A stretch of DNA of 64,000 nucleotides from Candidatus Kapaibacterium sp. (lineage in GTDB: Bacteria; Bacteroidota; Ignavibacteria; Kapaibacteriales; UBA2268). Where the stretch lies: assembly GCA_937927515.1 (NCBI GenBank), contig CALBDO010000006.1:1-64000 (forward strand). Direction: 5' to 3'. Below the pieces are notes generated by a model. It had not been told where the DNA came from. It saw only the letters and a program-made list of their open reading frames with translations, and did not search any database. This document shows, piece after piece, positions 33,865 to 43,085 of the stretch (its first letter is position 1; each line of letters starts with the position of its first letter). The translations under genes and the position numbers were made by a program.

Positions 33865-35487
33865 TTATAATTCTACTACGTAATGTTTATTAGAGGTGAC
33901 ATTGAATATTGGTTCAAGTGTTTTAATGAAATAATTTGTACCAAACAAAAAAAGCATAGTCGCCAACGCAAAAGTTCTTTCTTGTAATGAACCATTCGGG
34001 TAGAGAAAAGTGTTTAATTTGATTAAATCTTTATTGTCGTGAAGAATTTTTCTTCTCTCAGTCGAATATATTTTGTTGATATATGCATCAATTGATTTTT
34101 TGCTTTTTTTGATATGCTTTTCGCCAACAAAATTTAACGATTTGTCCAAACGAGCACCTATTTCCCTAAGTGATTCAAAATCGAAAGCAATGTTTTTTTC
34201 GATGTTTTCGACCTGGCTTTGTAGAGATAAATTTCGAAAGCGATGGTATAATTCTTCCTCAAAGTTACTTTTGTCCTTTAGAAAGTAAGACAATGTTTTA
34301 GTGTTGACCAAATCAGAATATTCTGCTGGGATTACAGTGATGGAATGTCGGGGCACAATACCCGGCATAATAACATCATACCATTTGTACAACTCTTTAA
34401 GTTGGGCGAAGAAAACGATTTCGCTTGGGCTTTGAATAGAGACAATAGTCGGAAGGATAAAATCTTGGCAAATTGGTCTTAGAAGGACATTTGGACTGAA
34501 CTTATCGGTATTTTTTTCGAAAAATTCTACAATTTCTTTTTCAGTGATTTCAATCCCATCCAAATTAAATGTTTTTTTAAAGAGATTCAATTCAAGCCTG
34601 ACCCTTTTGTCCTTGGTGTGGTAAAATATATTCAAGAATGAGTTTTTTGATTTTACTCCGATACCCTTCGATTCTAAAAGTTTGTTAGCCTTTTCAATAA
34701 TCTTTGAACTTGCTCCAAAAGTTTCGATTTCTTTAATTAATATCTTTGCAAATGAATTGTGAGCTCGACATTCCGATGAGATGATGAATAGTAATCCATA
34801 ATCCTTTAGTAAGTAATTCAGGATTTCTACAAAAGTTTTTGTCAATGAAGTTTCATTCTTATATAAATTTATCAAAAAGGTTGATGTTTCTAAGCTCGTC
34901 TCGATGTATTCATTGGAGTGAATATGTATTTCAAGGAAATTTATTAGATTCTCGGGGATACGAAAATTTGAAATTGAACTCCTCCAATTAGTAATTACTT
35001 CGGTATTTATTGGAATATTAACAATGTCATAATTCTTGGTAAGCAAAGTGATTTGGAACGACTTTAAGCAGTTATGCTCATTGTCCTCAATCCAAATTAT
35101 TGGAACGAAGTTGAAGTATGGAAATCTAATGGAAAGTTTCCTTGCTATGAAAATTGAAGTCAATGTTTTATATAATACTGAAAGAGGACCACCAAGAAAA
35201 AAAGGATTTATTGAAGCTACAACAACTAAAGTGTTATCTTTCGACATTAGCTCAAGATTTGCCTTTTGATTTTTAGATAATTCGATATTTGTGCTGATTT
35301 CCTTTACTAACTTCATCATTTCATCTCTGTTCTTATAAGATTTTAATTTTTGCTCAATAATCTTTTCTGTTTGAAGTAGTTCATCGAAGTAAAGAAATCG
35401 TTCACGAATGAACCCTTTTTTACTCAAGAATTCGCAAAAAAAACGCGACAAACCAGGGAGGAGTTCAAAATCAATTTCTCTTATCAT
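33865..35487 (-). CDS. bshC: BshC-like bacillithiol biosynthesis enzyme (cysteine-adding)
   Basis: BshC is thought to add cysteine to GlcN-malate in the last step of bacillithiol synthesis. The 540-residue protein has the general BshC layout: an N-terminal helical part, FFLGGPLSVLYKTLTSIFIARKLS in place of the usual GQQPGLFGGPxYTxYK, FVPIIWIEDNEHN in place of FVPVFWIAxEDHD, and a coiled-coil C-terminal part (about 400-480). The key motifs have drifted, so activity is less sure than the family call. It is transcribed away from the flavodoxin-fold gene. Chlorobi are known to make an N-methylated bacillithiol, which fits the proposed lineage. Confidence 0.75.
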   Translation of the reverse strand: MIREIDFELLPGLSRFFCEFLSKKGFIRERFLYFDELLQTEKIIEQKLKSYKNRDEMMKLVKEISTNIELSKNQKANLELMSKDNTLVVVASINPFFLGGPLSVLYKTLTSIFIARKLSIRFPYFNFVPIIWIEDNEHNCLKSFQITLLTKNYDIVNIPINTEVITNWRSSISNFRIPENLINFLEIHIHSNEYIETSLETSTFLINLYKNETSLTKTFVEILNYLLKDYGLLFIISSECRAHNSFAKILIKEIETFGASSKIIEKANKLLESKGIGVKSKNSFLNIFYHTKDKRVRLELNLFKKTFNLDGIEITEKEIVEFFEKNTDKFSPNVLLRPICQDFILPTIVSIQSPSEIVFFAQLKELYKWYDVIMPGIVPRHSITVIPAEYSDLVNTKTLSYFLKDKSNFEEELYHRFRNLSLQSQVENIEKNIAFDFESLREIGARLDKSLNFVGEKHIKKSKKSIDAYINKIYSTERRKILHDNKDLIKLNTFLYPNGSLQERTFALATMLFLFGTNYFIKTLEPIFNVTSNKHYVVEL

Positions 35488-35581
35488 TGTCTAAAAAAAT
35501 TGAAAATTTTGTTAAACCAACTAAGGAATTAAAATTAAATAATTTTTTTTGCTTTTCGTTTAGAATTTTTGAATTTCACCA

Positions 35582-36262
35582 ATGCATATGGAAACGGTAA
35601 TATTCGACTTCATGAAAAGCACACCTTCGCTTACAAAATCTTTACTCGAAAGCTTTATCGAAGGTATCAGTGAATGCAACTATCCTGTTCATAGAATAAA
35701 TCTCTCCTCTACTAATGTTCTCGATTGCAAGGCTTGCACAGAAGATATTTGGTTCGACCCCAATAGTGGGTGTAAGTGTGATGATGAGCTCGCAAATCTT
35801 TATCCTATTTTGAAAAAATGTGAGTTACTTGTTTTTGCTATTGACCTTGAATACAAAAATTTATTAAAAGAACTTTCAAAAGTGATAGACCGCTTGGAAC
35901 CTTTATTTAATATAAGTTTTAATGGTGATACTCGCTTTGACAGAAAAAAAGTTTTGGCATTAATTTTTTTCAGGTCCAACGGTTCACTATCCATACAAGT
36001 TTCCAATCTTTTAGATGAGTTTGCTTCCTTTTATAATTATGAATATCTCGGACATATCTATCGAGGTCAAACACATCTCGTGGATTTGTTGCCAGAAAGT
36101 ATATTTAAGAGCCTCGGATTTGATTTGGACTATCACAAATTGGCTATCGAATTGGTAAAGAACAACACATTAAATGAAGATTTGATAAATAGAATACAAC
36201 GAAACCTTACTCCCGAAGATTCTGTTCTTAGGGAAATATTTTCGGCATATCGATTAATCTAA
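35582..36262 (+). CDS. Flavodoxin-fold NAD(P)H oxidoreductase-like protein
   Basis: A 226-residue protein resembling the NADPH-dependent FMN reductase/iron-sulfur flavoprotein group. It has a beta-strand start with STPSLTKSLLESFI, the cysteine segment DCKACTEDIWFDPNSGCKCDDEL typical of that group, and a later strand-helix with LVFAIDLEY in place of the usual SPxY segment. The phosphate-binding loop is degenerate, so FMN binding is uncertain. A second ATG lies two codons in, and neither has a clear ribosome site. It overlaps the convergent hydroxylase gene by 4 bp. Confidence 0.6.
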   Translation: MHMETVIFDFMKSTPSLTKSLLESFIEGISECNYPVHRINLSSTNVLDCKACTEDIWFDPNSGCKCDDELANLYPILKKCELLVFAIDLEYKNLLKELSKVIDRLEPLFNISFNGDTRFDRKKVLALIFFRSNGSLSIQVSNLLDEFASFYNYEYLGHIYRGQTHLVDLLPESIFKSLGFDLDYHKLAIELVKNNTLNEDLINRIQRNLTPEDSVLREIFSAYRLI

Positions 36263-36882
36263 TTGCTCTTAGATTTTGGCAGTGTCCCAAATACAATATC
36301 CCACAGAGGCGAACTAACCCCAAAACGTGAATTTTCATCCGAGTAATGATGTCTCATATGGTGTGATTTTATTTTAAGAAATAGCTTATTTTTTATCGGG
36401 AAATGGTGAACGGCATAATGCGTAATATCGTAAACTAAATAACCTAAAACGAAGCCCGAGAAAAATGGAAGATGAAGATTATTAGGAATGAGCCACTTGA
36501 ATAAGAAATAGAACATAAATGCTAAGGGTATACTTACCGATGGAGGCATAACCAATCTCAGTGGGTCTCTTGGGTAGCTATGATGCACACCGTGAAATAT
36601 GAAATGTATTCTTTTCCCAAATTCGCTTTTCGGGTGATAATGAAAAACAAAGCGATGTAAGATATATTCAACTAATGTCCAAAAAAATATGCCAAAAGCA
36701 AAAAGAATAGCTACATTCAAAACATTAAAATTGTGGTACACTATTGAGAAATATATACTTGTAGCGATGACTGGAATATAAATCAATAATGGCACGTACC
36801 AACTCACTCTTGAGAAGAACTCCATTATGTTATTTCGAAAAAGCCGTGGAGTTAATTCTTCATTTGATATAATTGAAGGCAT
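36259..36882 (-). CDS. Fatty-acid hydroxylase-type membrane diiron protein
   Basis: A 207-residue protein with membrane helices and the histidine boxes of the fatty acid hydroxylase superfamily: HRFVFHYHP, HFIFHGVHHSYPRDP, DITHYAVHHF and HHMRHHY. Length and layout resemble FA2H/Scs7-like 2-hydroxylases without a cytochrome b5 domain. These enzymes use oxygen, so the organism probably meets oxygen at times. It converges with the flavodoxin-fold gene and overlaps it by 4 bp. Confidence 0.85.
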   Translation of the reverse strand: MPSIISNEELTPRLFRNNIMEFFSRVSWYVPLLIYIPVIATSIYFSIVYHNFNVLNVAILFAFGIFFWTLVEYILHRFVFHYHPKSEFGKRIHFIFHGVHHSYPRDPLRLVMPPSVSIPLAFMFYFLFKWLIPNNLHLPFFSGFVLGYLVYDITHYAVHHFPIKNKLFLKIKSHHMRHHYSDENSRFGVSSPLWDIVFGTLPKSKSN

Positions 36883-36950
36883 AAGATTACTCCATAGTTA
36901 CAATTACTTTAGACGAGTAATCATTGATAAAATTTAGACCTTTAGTATAA

Positions 36951-37544
36951 TCAGAAGGAAATTTCAGAAAGAGAAACTGCATATTTTAGTATTTTTAAAT
37001 ATTGAGTTCTTGGTATCTCGATAGCTCCTAAGCGCCGGGTGTGGTCATTTATAAATTGCGAGTCCAATAGCACAAAGCCCTTTTTCTTTAGATGTTCCAC
37101 TAAATGATAAAAGGCAACCTTTGAGGCGTTACTTACTAATGAAAACATGGACTCTCCAAAGAAAGCAGCTCCAATGACCACACCATACAATCCCCCAACA
37201 AGTTTGCCTTCCTGATAGGATTCAACTGAATGAGCATAGCCGAGTTTATGAAGGTTAATGTATGAATTAATTATTACATCATTAATCCAAGAATCTGGTC
37301 GATTGGAACATTCAATGATAACTCGTTCAAAACAAGTGTCGAATCGGACATCGAAGAAACCTTTTTTTAAGATTTTTTTTGTTGAATGTGATGGTTTTAT
37401 TTTGTCAATTGGGAATATTGCTCTTGGATTTGGGGAGAACCATTCAATTTCGTCGGTATCTGGGTCTGCCATTGGGAAAAAGCCATTCATGTAAGCATCG
37501 ATTAATAATTGCGGCGGTATAATTCTTGTCTCTTGTCTATTCAT
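36951..37544 (-). CDS. aat: Leucyl/phenylalanyl-tRNA-protein transferase
   Basis: Transfers Leu or Phe from tRNA to N-terminal Lys/Arg of proteins, marking them for ClpAP. The 197-residue protein has the family signatures: GFFPMADPDTDEIEWFSPNPRAIFP, the RPDSWIND segment, HSVESYQEGKLVGGLYGV, GESMFS, and LLDSQFINDH. It follows queA by 6 bp in the same direction and is probably co-transcribed with it. Confidence 0.95.
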   Translation of the reverse strand: MNRQETRIIPPQLLIDAYMNGFFPMADPDTDEIEWFSPNPRAIFPIDKIKPSHSTKKILKKGFFDVRFDTCFERVIIECSNRPDSWINDVIINSYINLHKLGYAHSVESYQEGKLVGGLYGVVIGAAFFGESMFSLVSNASKVAFYHLVEHLKKKGFVLLDSQFINDHTRRLGAIEIPRTQYLKILKYAVSLSEISF

Positions 37545-37550
37545 AAATTA

Positions 37551-38807
37551 CTAATTTGTTTTAAATAACAATGATGAGTCGCCGTAACTGAGAAATCGAT
37601 ACTTATAGTTTAGTGCAGATTGATAAATATTTTTCCAGTCCTCTCCAACAAATGCGTAAACAAGCAATAATAACGTGCTTTTTGGTTGATGAAAATTGGT
37701 GACCAAAGCATCGAAATAGTTGATTTTGTAGTCTGGGGTAATGTATAAACTCGTGCTTCCAGCAAGAATATTAATATTTAGTTTTTCCATTCTTTCGAGT
37801 AGCAATTCCAAAGCCTCTGAGATAGATAGTTTTTTGGGTAAGTATTTCCAGATGTACTGTGGTATTTCTACGGTCTGGCTATTTTTTGAATTGTTTTGAT
37901 GATAGAGAAATTGAGCATACCAAAAAATTGATTCCAAGGTGCGTACACTTGTTGTTCCAATAGCTACGAGCAGATTCTCACTGCTACGATTCTTTAAGAA
38001 ATCATAAATCTTGGTCAAATCCAGATACGATACAGAGAAATTTTCTTTATGCATAATATGTTCGTAGATATTTGACGTTTGAATAGGTTTAAATGTACCA
38101 AGGCCGATATGCAAGGTGACTTCGGCGAATGAAATAGATTTTTCTTTCAATTTGTTTTGAACTTCTGTAGTAAAATGAAGGCCAGCAGTGTGAGAAGCAA
38201 CAGAACCCAATTTGTTTCCGTAAATGGTTTGGTAGCGTTCTTTGTCGATATTTTCGTCTTTGCGCGGGATGTATGGTGGTAGAGGGATATGACCAACTTG
38301 ACTCAGAATGTCGGAAAAGGAAATATCCTGCGAGTACCAATTAAATTCAACAGTGTAGTGCTGGGAATTTTTATCAATGACTTTGGCATATAAATTAACA
38401 TCTTTTGTTAAAGGACAAATTAATTGTAGGGCTGTTCCTACCTTGAGGTTTCTGCCTCGAAGTAGTGCTTGCCAGATGCATTTTTGGGTCGCTCGAAGTG
38501 TTGTTTCTGGGTCGTTGCTTGGAAATACAGGTTCAAGAAGTAAGACTTCGACCCTTCCTCCGCTCTGCTTTTGAAGAAAAAATCTTGCTGGAATTACCTT
38601 CGAAACATTTCTCAACAAGAGACTTCCTTCCGGTATAAACTCTGGCAATTCTTTGAATTTAGTGTGTTTAATAATTCTATTTCTATCGTAAACGAGTAAG
38701 TTGCTCTCGTCTCTTTTTGAAAGAGGGTACACTGCAATTAATTCTTTTGGAAGTATATAGTCGAAATCAGAGAGCTGAAAATTATTTAAAAACTCGAGAT
38801 TACTCAT
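37551..38807 (-). CDS. queA: S-adenosylmethionine:tRNA ribosyltransferase-isomerase
   Basis: Makes epoxyqueuosine in tRNA. The start is set at ATG 38807 (MSNLEFLNNF) because the longer frame begins with TTG; this gives about 418 residues. Motifs include FDYILPKELIAVYPLSKRDES, GHIPLPPYIPR, TAGLHFT, HIGLGTFKPI, AIGTTSVRTLES and TNFHQPKSTLLLLV. The chain is longer than the usual 340-360 residues owing to insertions near 80 and 300. It is followed by aat. Confidence 0.95.
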   Translation of the reverse strand: MSNLEFLNNFQLSDFDYILPKELIAVYPLSKRDESNLLVYDRNRIIKHTKFKELPEFIPEGSLLLRNVSKVIPARFFLQKQSGGRVEVLLLEPVFPSNDPETTLRATQKCIWQALLRGRNLKVGTALQLICPLTKDVNLYAKVIDKNSQHYTVEFNWYSQDISFSDILSQVGHIPLPPYIPRKDENIDKERYQTIYGNKLGSVASHTAGLHFTTEVQNKLKEKSISFAEVTLHIGLGTFKPIQTSNIYEHIMHKENFSVSYLDLTKIYDFLKNRSSENLLVAIGTTSVRTLESIFWYAQFLYHQNNSKNSQTVEIPQYIWKYLPKKLSISEALELLLERMEKLNINILAGSTSLYITPDYKINYFDALVTNFHQPKSTLLLLVYAFVGEDWKNIYQSALNYKYRFLSYGDSSLLFKTN

Positions 38808-38880
38808 AATATACTTAAACGAAAAAGTGAACAAAAAAATGGATTAATTTTGTATTTAAGTAATTTTAAAAATTAATTTA

Positions 38881-39612
38881 ATGACAAAAGATTTAATTTC
38901 CCTTGTAATTCCAGTTTATAATGAAGAAGATAGAATAGTATCAACGCTTGAGAAAGTATGGAACTATTTTACTCGGAATAACTATTTTTTTGAAATTCTT
39001 GTGGTCGATGACGGTTCGACCGACAACACACTTGAAAAACTCCAAATATTCAGCAACCAAATTCAACTGGTAAGTTACAAACCAAATCGTGGCAAGGGTG
39101 CAGCTGTTAGAGCTGGGATGTTGTCTTCCAAAGGCAGGTATAGATTTTTTTCAGATGCCGACCTATCTACACCTATTTACGAAATCGAGAAATTGTTGGA
39201 AAGATTGTTGGCTGGTGCTGATATATGTATCGGAAGTAGGGCAATAGACCCCAGTTTAATAAAAAAACATCAGCCATTTTATAGAGAATTTATGGGGAAA
39301 ACATTTAATAAATTTGTGCAGATGTTGGTATTGAAAGGCATAGAAGATACTCAATGTGGTTTCAAAGGATTTACTAATACTGCTGCAGATTTAGTCTTCA
39401 CGCACTCAAAAATCAATGGATTTAGCTTCGATGTAGAGATATTATACCTTGCCCAAAAAGCTGGTCTGAAAATTGCCCAGGTCCCAGTTGAATGGTATAA
39501 CGATAGTAGAACAAAGGTTAATCCTCTAAAAGATTCATTTAATATGTTTCTGGAGCTTTTAAAAATTAGAAATTTACACTCAAACACAAATTTCAAGGCA
39601 AGTGAAGATTGA
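38881..39612 (+). CDS. Family 2 glycosyltransferase, dolichyl-phosphate glucosyltransferase-like
   Basis: A 243-residue GT-A fold enzyme: LVIPVYNEEDRIVSTL, VVDDGSTDNTL, the metal-site segment SDADLSTPI, GSRAID, and QCGFKGF. This arrangement is typical of ALG5-like enzymes that move a sugar onto a polyprenyl phosphate. There is no C-terminal membrane domain. Its end overlaps the MFS gene start by 11 bp, so the two are translationally linked, though a functional link is not evident. Confidence 0.85.
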   Translation: MTKDLISLVIPVYNEEDRIVSTLEKVWNYFTRNNYFFEILVVDDGSTDNTLEKLQIFSNQIQLVSYKPNRGKGAAVRAGMLSSKGRYRFFSDADLSTPIYEIEKLLERLLAGADICIGSRAIDPSLIKKHQPFYREFMGKTFNKFVQMLVLKGIEDTQCGFKGFTNTAADLVFTHSKINGFSFDVEILYLAQKAGLKIAQVPVEWYNDSRTKVNPLKDSFNMFLELLKIRNLHSNTNFKASED

Positions 39613-40822
39613 ACTAAATTCTTTGAAACTGAATGTTAACGATGTCTGGCAGCGTAATTTAATTTTTCTTGCCGTATCACAATTCATTGCAATGATGGGA
39701 ATGAATGCTTGTGTACCATTTCTTCCTCTTTATGTGCGGGAATTGGGGGTGGTGGGAGAGTCTGCCCAAAGGTTCTGGAGTGGTTTAGTCTTTTCTGGTC
39801 CATACATTCTTTCCATTGTTTTTGTTCCGATTTGGGGAAGTCTGGGAGATAGATATGGAAGAAAACTAATGATTATTCGAGCAATTTTAGGTTTGGCTAT
39901 TGCTATGTTTTTAATGGGATTTGCGAGAAATGTATTTGAATTGTTTTTACTGAGAGTTTTTCAAGGAGCTACAAGTGGATTTATTGCTGCAAATCTTGGT
40001 TTCACAGTTTCGAATACCCCAGCGGATAGAAAAGGCTATGCAGTTGGATTTTTGCAGAGCTCTCAATCTGCAGGGGCAATTGCTGGTCCGATTCTTGGGG
40101 GATTTGTATCGGACTTACTGGGATTTCGCGAAGTATTTTTTGCCGTTGCTTTTTTGTGTTTACTTAGCGCTCTTTTGATTGTAGGTTTTGTAAAAGAGAT
40201 AAATAAAACGAATCTGGAAAATAGCGAAAGCACGCTTCAAGTGTTGAAAATGGTGATTAGAGAGCCCAAATACAGGTATCCAATGATAATGATTACATTA
40301 GGGCAAATAGGGATTTTTTTAACTTTCCCAATCTTGCCATACTTTTTAGAGCAATTAGGAGCACCTCCTAAAATTTTGAGTTCAATTACAGGTCTTGTAA
40401 TTGGTTTAAGTAGTATTTTTAACATTATCTTTGCTCCGATTTGGGGACGTTGGTCCGATAAACACTCAGTTGTAAAACTTTTAAAAAGGTCTTCTCTGAT
40501 TTTGACGGTGGCATTTTTTCTTCATAGTTTCGCCTTTTCTTATTACTTGATTTTAGTTCTTAGGGCATTAGTTGGGTTGAGTATCGCTGGTTTAGTTCCA
40601 ATTCTTTACTCACATCTAGGTAAAATTGGTGATAGGGAAAAAATCGGAGTTATCATGGGTTTTGCCTCGTCGGCAACATTGTTTGGTTCTCTAGTTGCAT
40701 TCCTTGGTAGTGCACTAATTTCCCCTCTAATGAATTTAAATTGGTTGTTTGTGCTATCTGCTGGTATCTTGTCTATTACATTCCTTCTAACCAAGAAGAT
40801 TGAGCAAGGTTCTGCGAGATGA
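39602..40822 (+). CDS. MFS transporter (MdtG-like)
   Basis: A 406-residue carrier with twelve predicted helices in two six-helix halves. The motif-A loop WGSLGDRYGRKLMIIRA lies between helices 2 and 3, repeated as WGRWSDKHSVVKLLKR in the second half. It resembles multidrug-type exporters, but the substrate cannot be predicted. The start is a GTG inside the end of the glycosyltransferase gene. Its 3' end overlaps the convergent hrcA by 47 bp, an unusually long tail-to-tail overlap. Confidence 0.85.
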   Translation: MKIELNSLKLNVNDVWQRNLIFLAVSQFIAMMGMNACVPFLPLYVRELGVVGESAQRFWSGLVFSGPYILSIVFVPIWGSLGDRYGRKLMIIRAILGLAIAMFLMGFARNVFELFLLRVFQGATSGFIAANLGFTVSNTPADRKGYAVGFLQSSQSAGAIAGPILGGFVSDLLGFREVFFAVAFLCLLSALLIVGFVKEINKTNLENSESTLQVLKMVIREPKYRYPMIMITLGQIGIFLTFPILPYFLEQLGAPPKILSSITGLVIGLSSIFNIIFAPIWGRWSDKHSVVKLLKRSSLILTVAFFLHSFAFSYYLILVLRALVGLSIAGLVPILYSHLGKIGDREKIGVIMGFASSATLFGSLVAFLGSALISPLMNLNWLFVLSAGILSITFLLTKKIEQGSAR

Positions 40823-41879
40823 CTTTGGAGATAGCATTGACAAGTCTGATTACCTTTGGATAGTGCATCCTTTTAGGTCCAAGCAACCCAATATATCCAA
40901 CTGAATTTGTAATCCAATAGGGAGAAGCTACAAGCGAGTAATTGCAGAATAATTCATTATGAATCTCGCTTCCAATTAAAACTTTTACATTCAAATTCTT
41001 ATCTTCTTCGAAAAGTGGTAGAATATTTAGTATCAATTCACTGTTCTCAAGCAAGGATATAATTTTTTTGATATGTTCAGGCTCTTGAAATTCTGGGTAT
41101 TGGAGCAAGTATTTTATACCAGATATCATTGTCCTTTCTTGTTCCATAAGAGTGTTGTAGATTTTATCAAAGAAGTTGATAAAAATATGAAATATTGGCA
41201 ATTCCTTGCTCTCGAATGTTTCAATGAGATTCGTGAAATTTTCGTTAATGAATTTCAAAGATTTACCTGCTATTTTTTCATTTAATATACCAACGACACT
41301 CTCTATTTGTTCTTTATTAATCTCGATGTCGGTTTCGATAGTTAATGTTTCCACAAAGTTTGAGTTAAGTGCCAAAACAAAAAGCAAACGCTTGGTTGAA
41401 AGTTGCACAATATCAATTTTTTCGACTGTTATATCTTGAATTGATGGTATAATGATAATGCTTAGATATTTAGAGAGATGTCCTAAAATTTTCGAGGCAG
41501 TTTTTAATGTATCTTCGATGCTTGTAACTTCGGTTTTCTGTAGTTCTTCCTGTATTTTTTTAAATTCACGAGCACTTGGCTTTACTTGTGGCAACAAAGC
41601 ATTAATGTACACCCGATAGCCCTTGTCTGTTGGAATTCTTCCAGAGGAAATATGGGTCTGCTCCAATAATTCCATTTCCTCGAGTTCAAACATAACGTTT
41701 CTGATTGTTGCTGGGCTTAAATTTAGTTTTTTCTCTAAATATTTTGCAACAAGGCGAGAACCAATTGGTTGAGCTGTGAGGATATGCAGGTGGACTATAG
41801 CTTTCAAGACCAACTGCTCCCTTTCGCTCAGTTCTATTGATGAACTCTTAGTTTTTATTTTTACAATATTTGTTTTCAT
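40776..41879 (-). CDS. hrcA: Heat-inducible transcription repressor HrcA
   Basis: HrcA represses chaperone operons by binding CIRCE operators. The 367-residue protein has an N-terminal winged helix (REQLVLKAIVHLHILTAQPIG with SPATIRNVMFELEEMELL), GRIPTDKGYRVYI, a GAF-like middle, and the C-terminal GPKRMHYPKVIRLV motif. It is not next to grpE, dnaK or dnaJ here, and I see no CIRCE inverted repeat in this window. It overlaps the convergent MFS gene by 47 bp. Confidence 0.95.
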   Translation of the reverse strand: MKTNIVKIKTKSSSIELSEREQLVLKAIVHLHILTAQPIGSRLVAKYLEKKLNLSPATIRNVMFELEEMELLEQTHISSGRIPTDKGYRVYINALLPQVKPSAREFKKIQEELQKTEVTSIEDTLKTASKILGHLSKYLSIIIIPSIQDITVEKIDIVQLSTKRLLFVLALNSNFVETLTIETDIEINKEQIESVVGILNEKIAGKSLKFINENFTNLIETFESKELPIFHIFINFFDKIYNTLMEQERTMISGIKYLLQYPEFQEPEHIKKIISLLENSELILNILPLFEEDKNLNVKVLIGSEIHNELFCNYSLVASPYWITNSVGYIGLLGPKRMHYPKVIRLVNAISKVISQNLAQSSWLEGM

Positions 41880-41954
41880 TGATATTATGTAATAAATTTA
41901 CTCTTTAAAATAGACAAAAAATAGATAAACTTATTTTTTTAAAAAGTAGATATT

Positions 41955-43073
41955 ATGAAAAAAGTTGCAATTCTATTAGCTGGAGGGAGTGGCGAGAGAT
42001 TTTGGCCATTGAGTAGAACAAAAAAGCCAAAACAACTTCTTCCGTTAAATACTGATAAGCCCCTGATTGAGGAATCTATCGAACGAATTCTCACTATGAT
42101 TCTGCCACAAGATACATATGTATTTACGAATCAGGCAATTTTGGAGTCGCTACGAGACATCTTGAAGCTTCTTCCAAAGGAGAACATTATTCCGGAACCC
42201 TTCAAACGCAACACTGCTCCTGCTCTTGCATATGCTGCTAGCTGGATTTTGGCAAAGTATGGCAAAGAATTCAAAGAAAATGAAATTTTAGTTGGGGTTT
42301 TTACCTCCGACCATAGGATTGAACCGATTGATGGATTTCGCAAAACAGTTGAAATTGCCTTCGATTACGTTTCAAAACAACCCAAAATAGCAACAATTGG
42401 GATTTTTCCAACCCGAGCAGATACTGCTTTTGGGTACATAGAAGTTGAAAGTGATGAATTTACAACCGATGGGAACATTTTCAATGTGCGTTGCTTCCGA
42501 GAAAAACCGAATTACGAAACTGCAAAACAATATTTAAGCTCGGGGAATTTCTACTGGAACAGTGGGATGTTTTTCTGGCGCTTGGATACTTTTTTGAATG
42601 AGGCAAAAAAGCATATGGCTGAAATTTATCCTAAAATTTTTACTTTCAGGGATTTATTCCTTAGTTCATCTTCAATAGACAACATATGGGATGAAATTGA
42701 AAGCAATTATAAAAATTTCCCCGACATATCAATTGACTATGCTCTAATGGAAAAAACTGAAAATATAGTTCTTATTCGTTCGCATTTCCAATGGGACGAC
42801 ATTGGTTCGTGGGATGCTTTGGATAGAACCAAGCCACATGATGAGAATAATAATGTTGCTATAGGAAACAATATTTTGATTGATACATTCAATTCTATTG
42901 TAGTAAATGATTTTTCCGAAAAACCTTTCAAAGTTTGCATCGTTGGCTTGAACGATATTGTTGTTGTTGTTAGCAACGATGCTCTTCTGGTATGCCACAA
43001 AAGTCAGGTTCAGAAAGTTAAAAAATGTGTTGAAGAGATGAAGAAAAACCCCGATGATTACATATTTATCTAA
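41955..43073 (+). CDS. manC: Mannose-1-phosphate guanylyltransferase
   Basis: Makes GDP-mannose for polysaccharides and glycans. The 372-residue protein starts with the nucleotidyltransferase signature LLAGGSGERFWPLSRTKKPKQ, and has TSDHRIEP, FREKPNYETA and WNSGMFFWR. It lacks the C-terminal phosphomannose isomerase domain of bifunctional ManC/AlgA, so it is the short form. hutI follows after 12 bp in the same direction. Confidence 0.9.
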   Translation: MKKVAILLAGGSGERFWPLSRTKKPKQLLPLNTDKPLIEESIERILTMILPQDTYVFTNQAILESLRDILKLLPKENIIPEPFKRNTAPALAYAASWILAKYGKEFKENEILVGVFTSDHRIEPIDGFRKTVEIAFDYVSKQPKIATIGIFPTRADTAFGYIEVESDEFTTDGNIFNVRCFREKPNYETAKQYLSSGNFYWNSGMFFWRLDTFLNEAKKHMAEIYPKIFTFRDLFLSSSSIDNIWDEIESNYKNFPDISIDYALMEKTENIVLIRSHFQWDDIGSWDALDRTKPHDENNNVAIGNNILIDTFNSIVVNDFSEKPFKVCIVGLNDIVVVVSNDALLVCHKSQVQKVKKCVEEMKKNPDDYIFI

Positions 43074-43085
43074 AGAGTATGGATT

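Noticed and set aside
40776-41954. A CIRCE operator near hrcA
   Set aside because: No TTAGCACTC-N9-GAGTGCTAA-like repeat is visible upstream of hrcA or elsewhere in the window.
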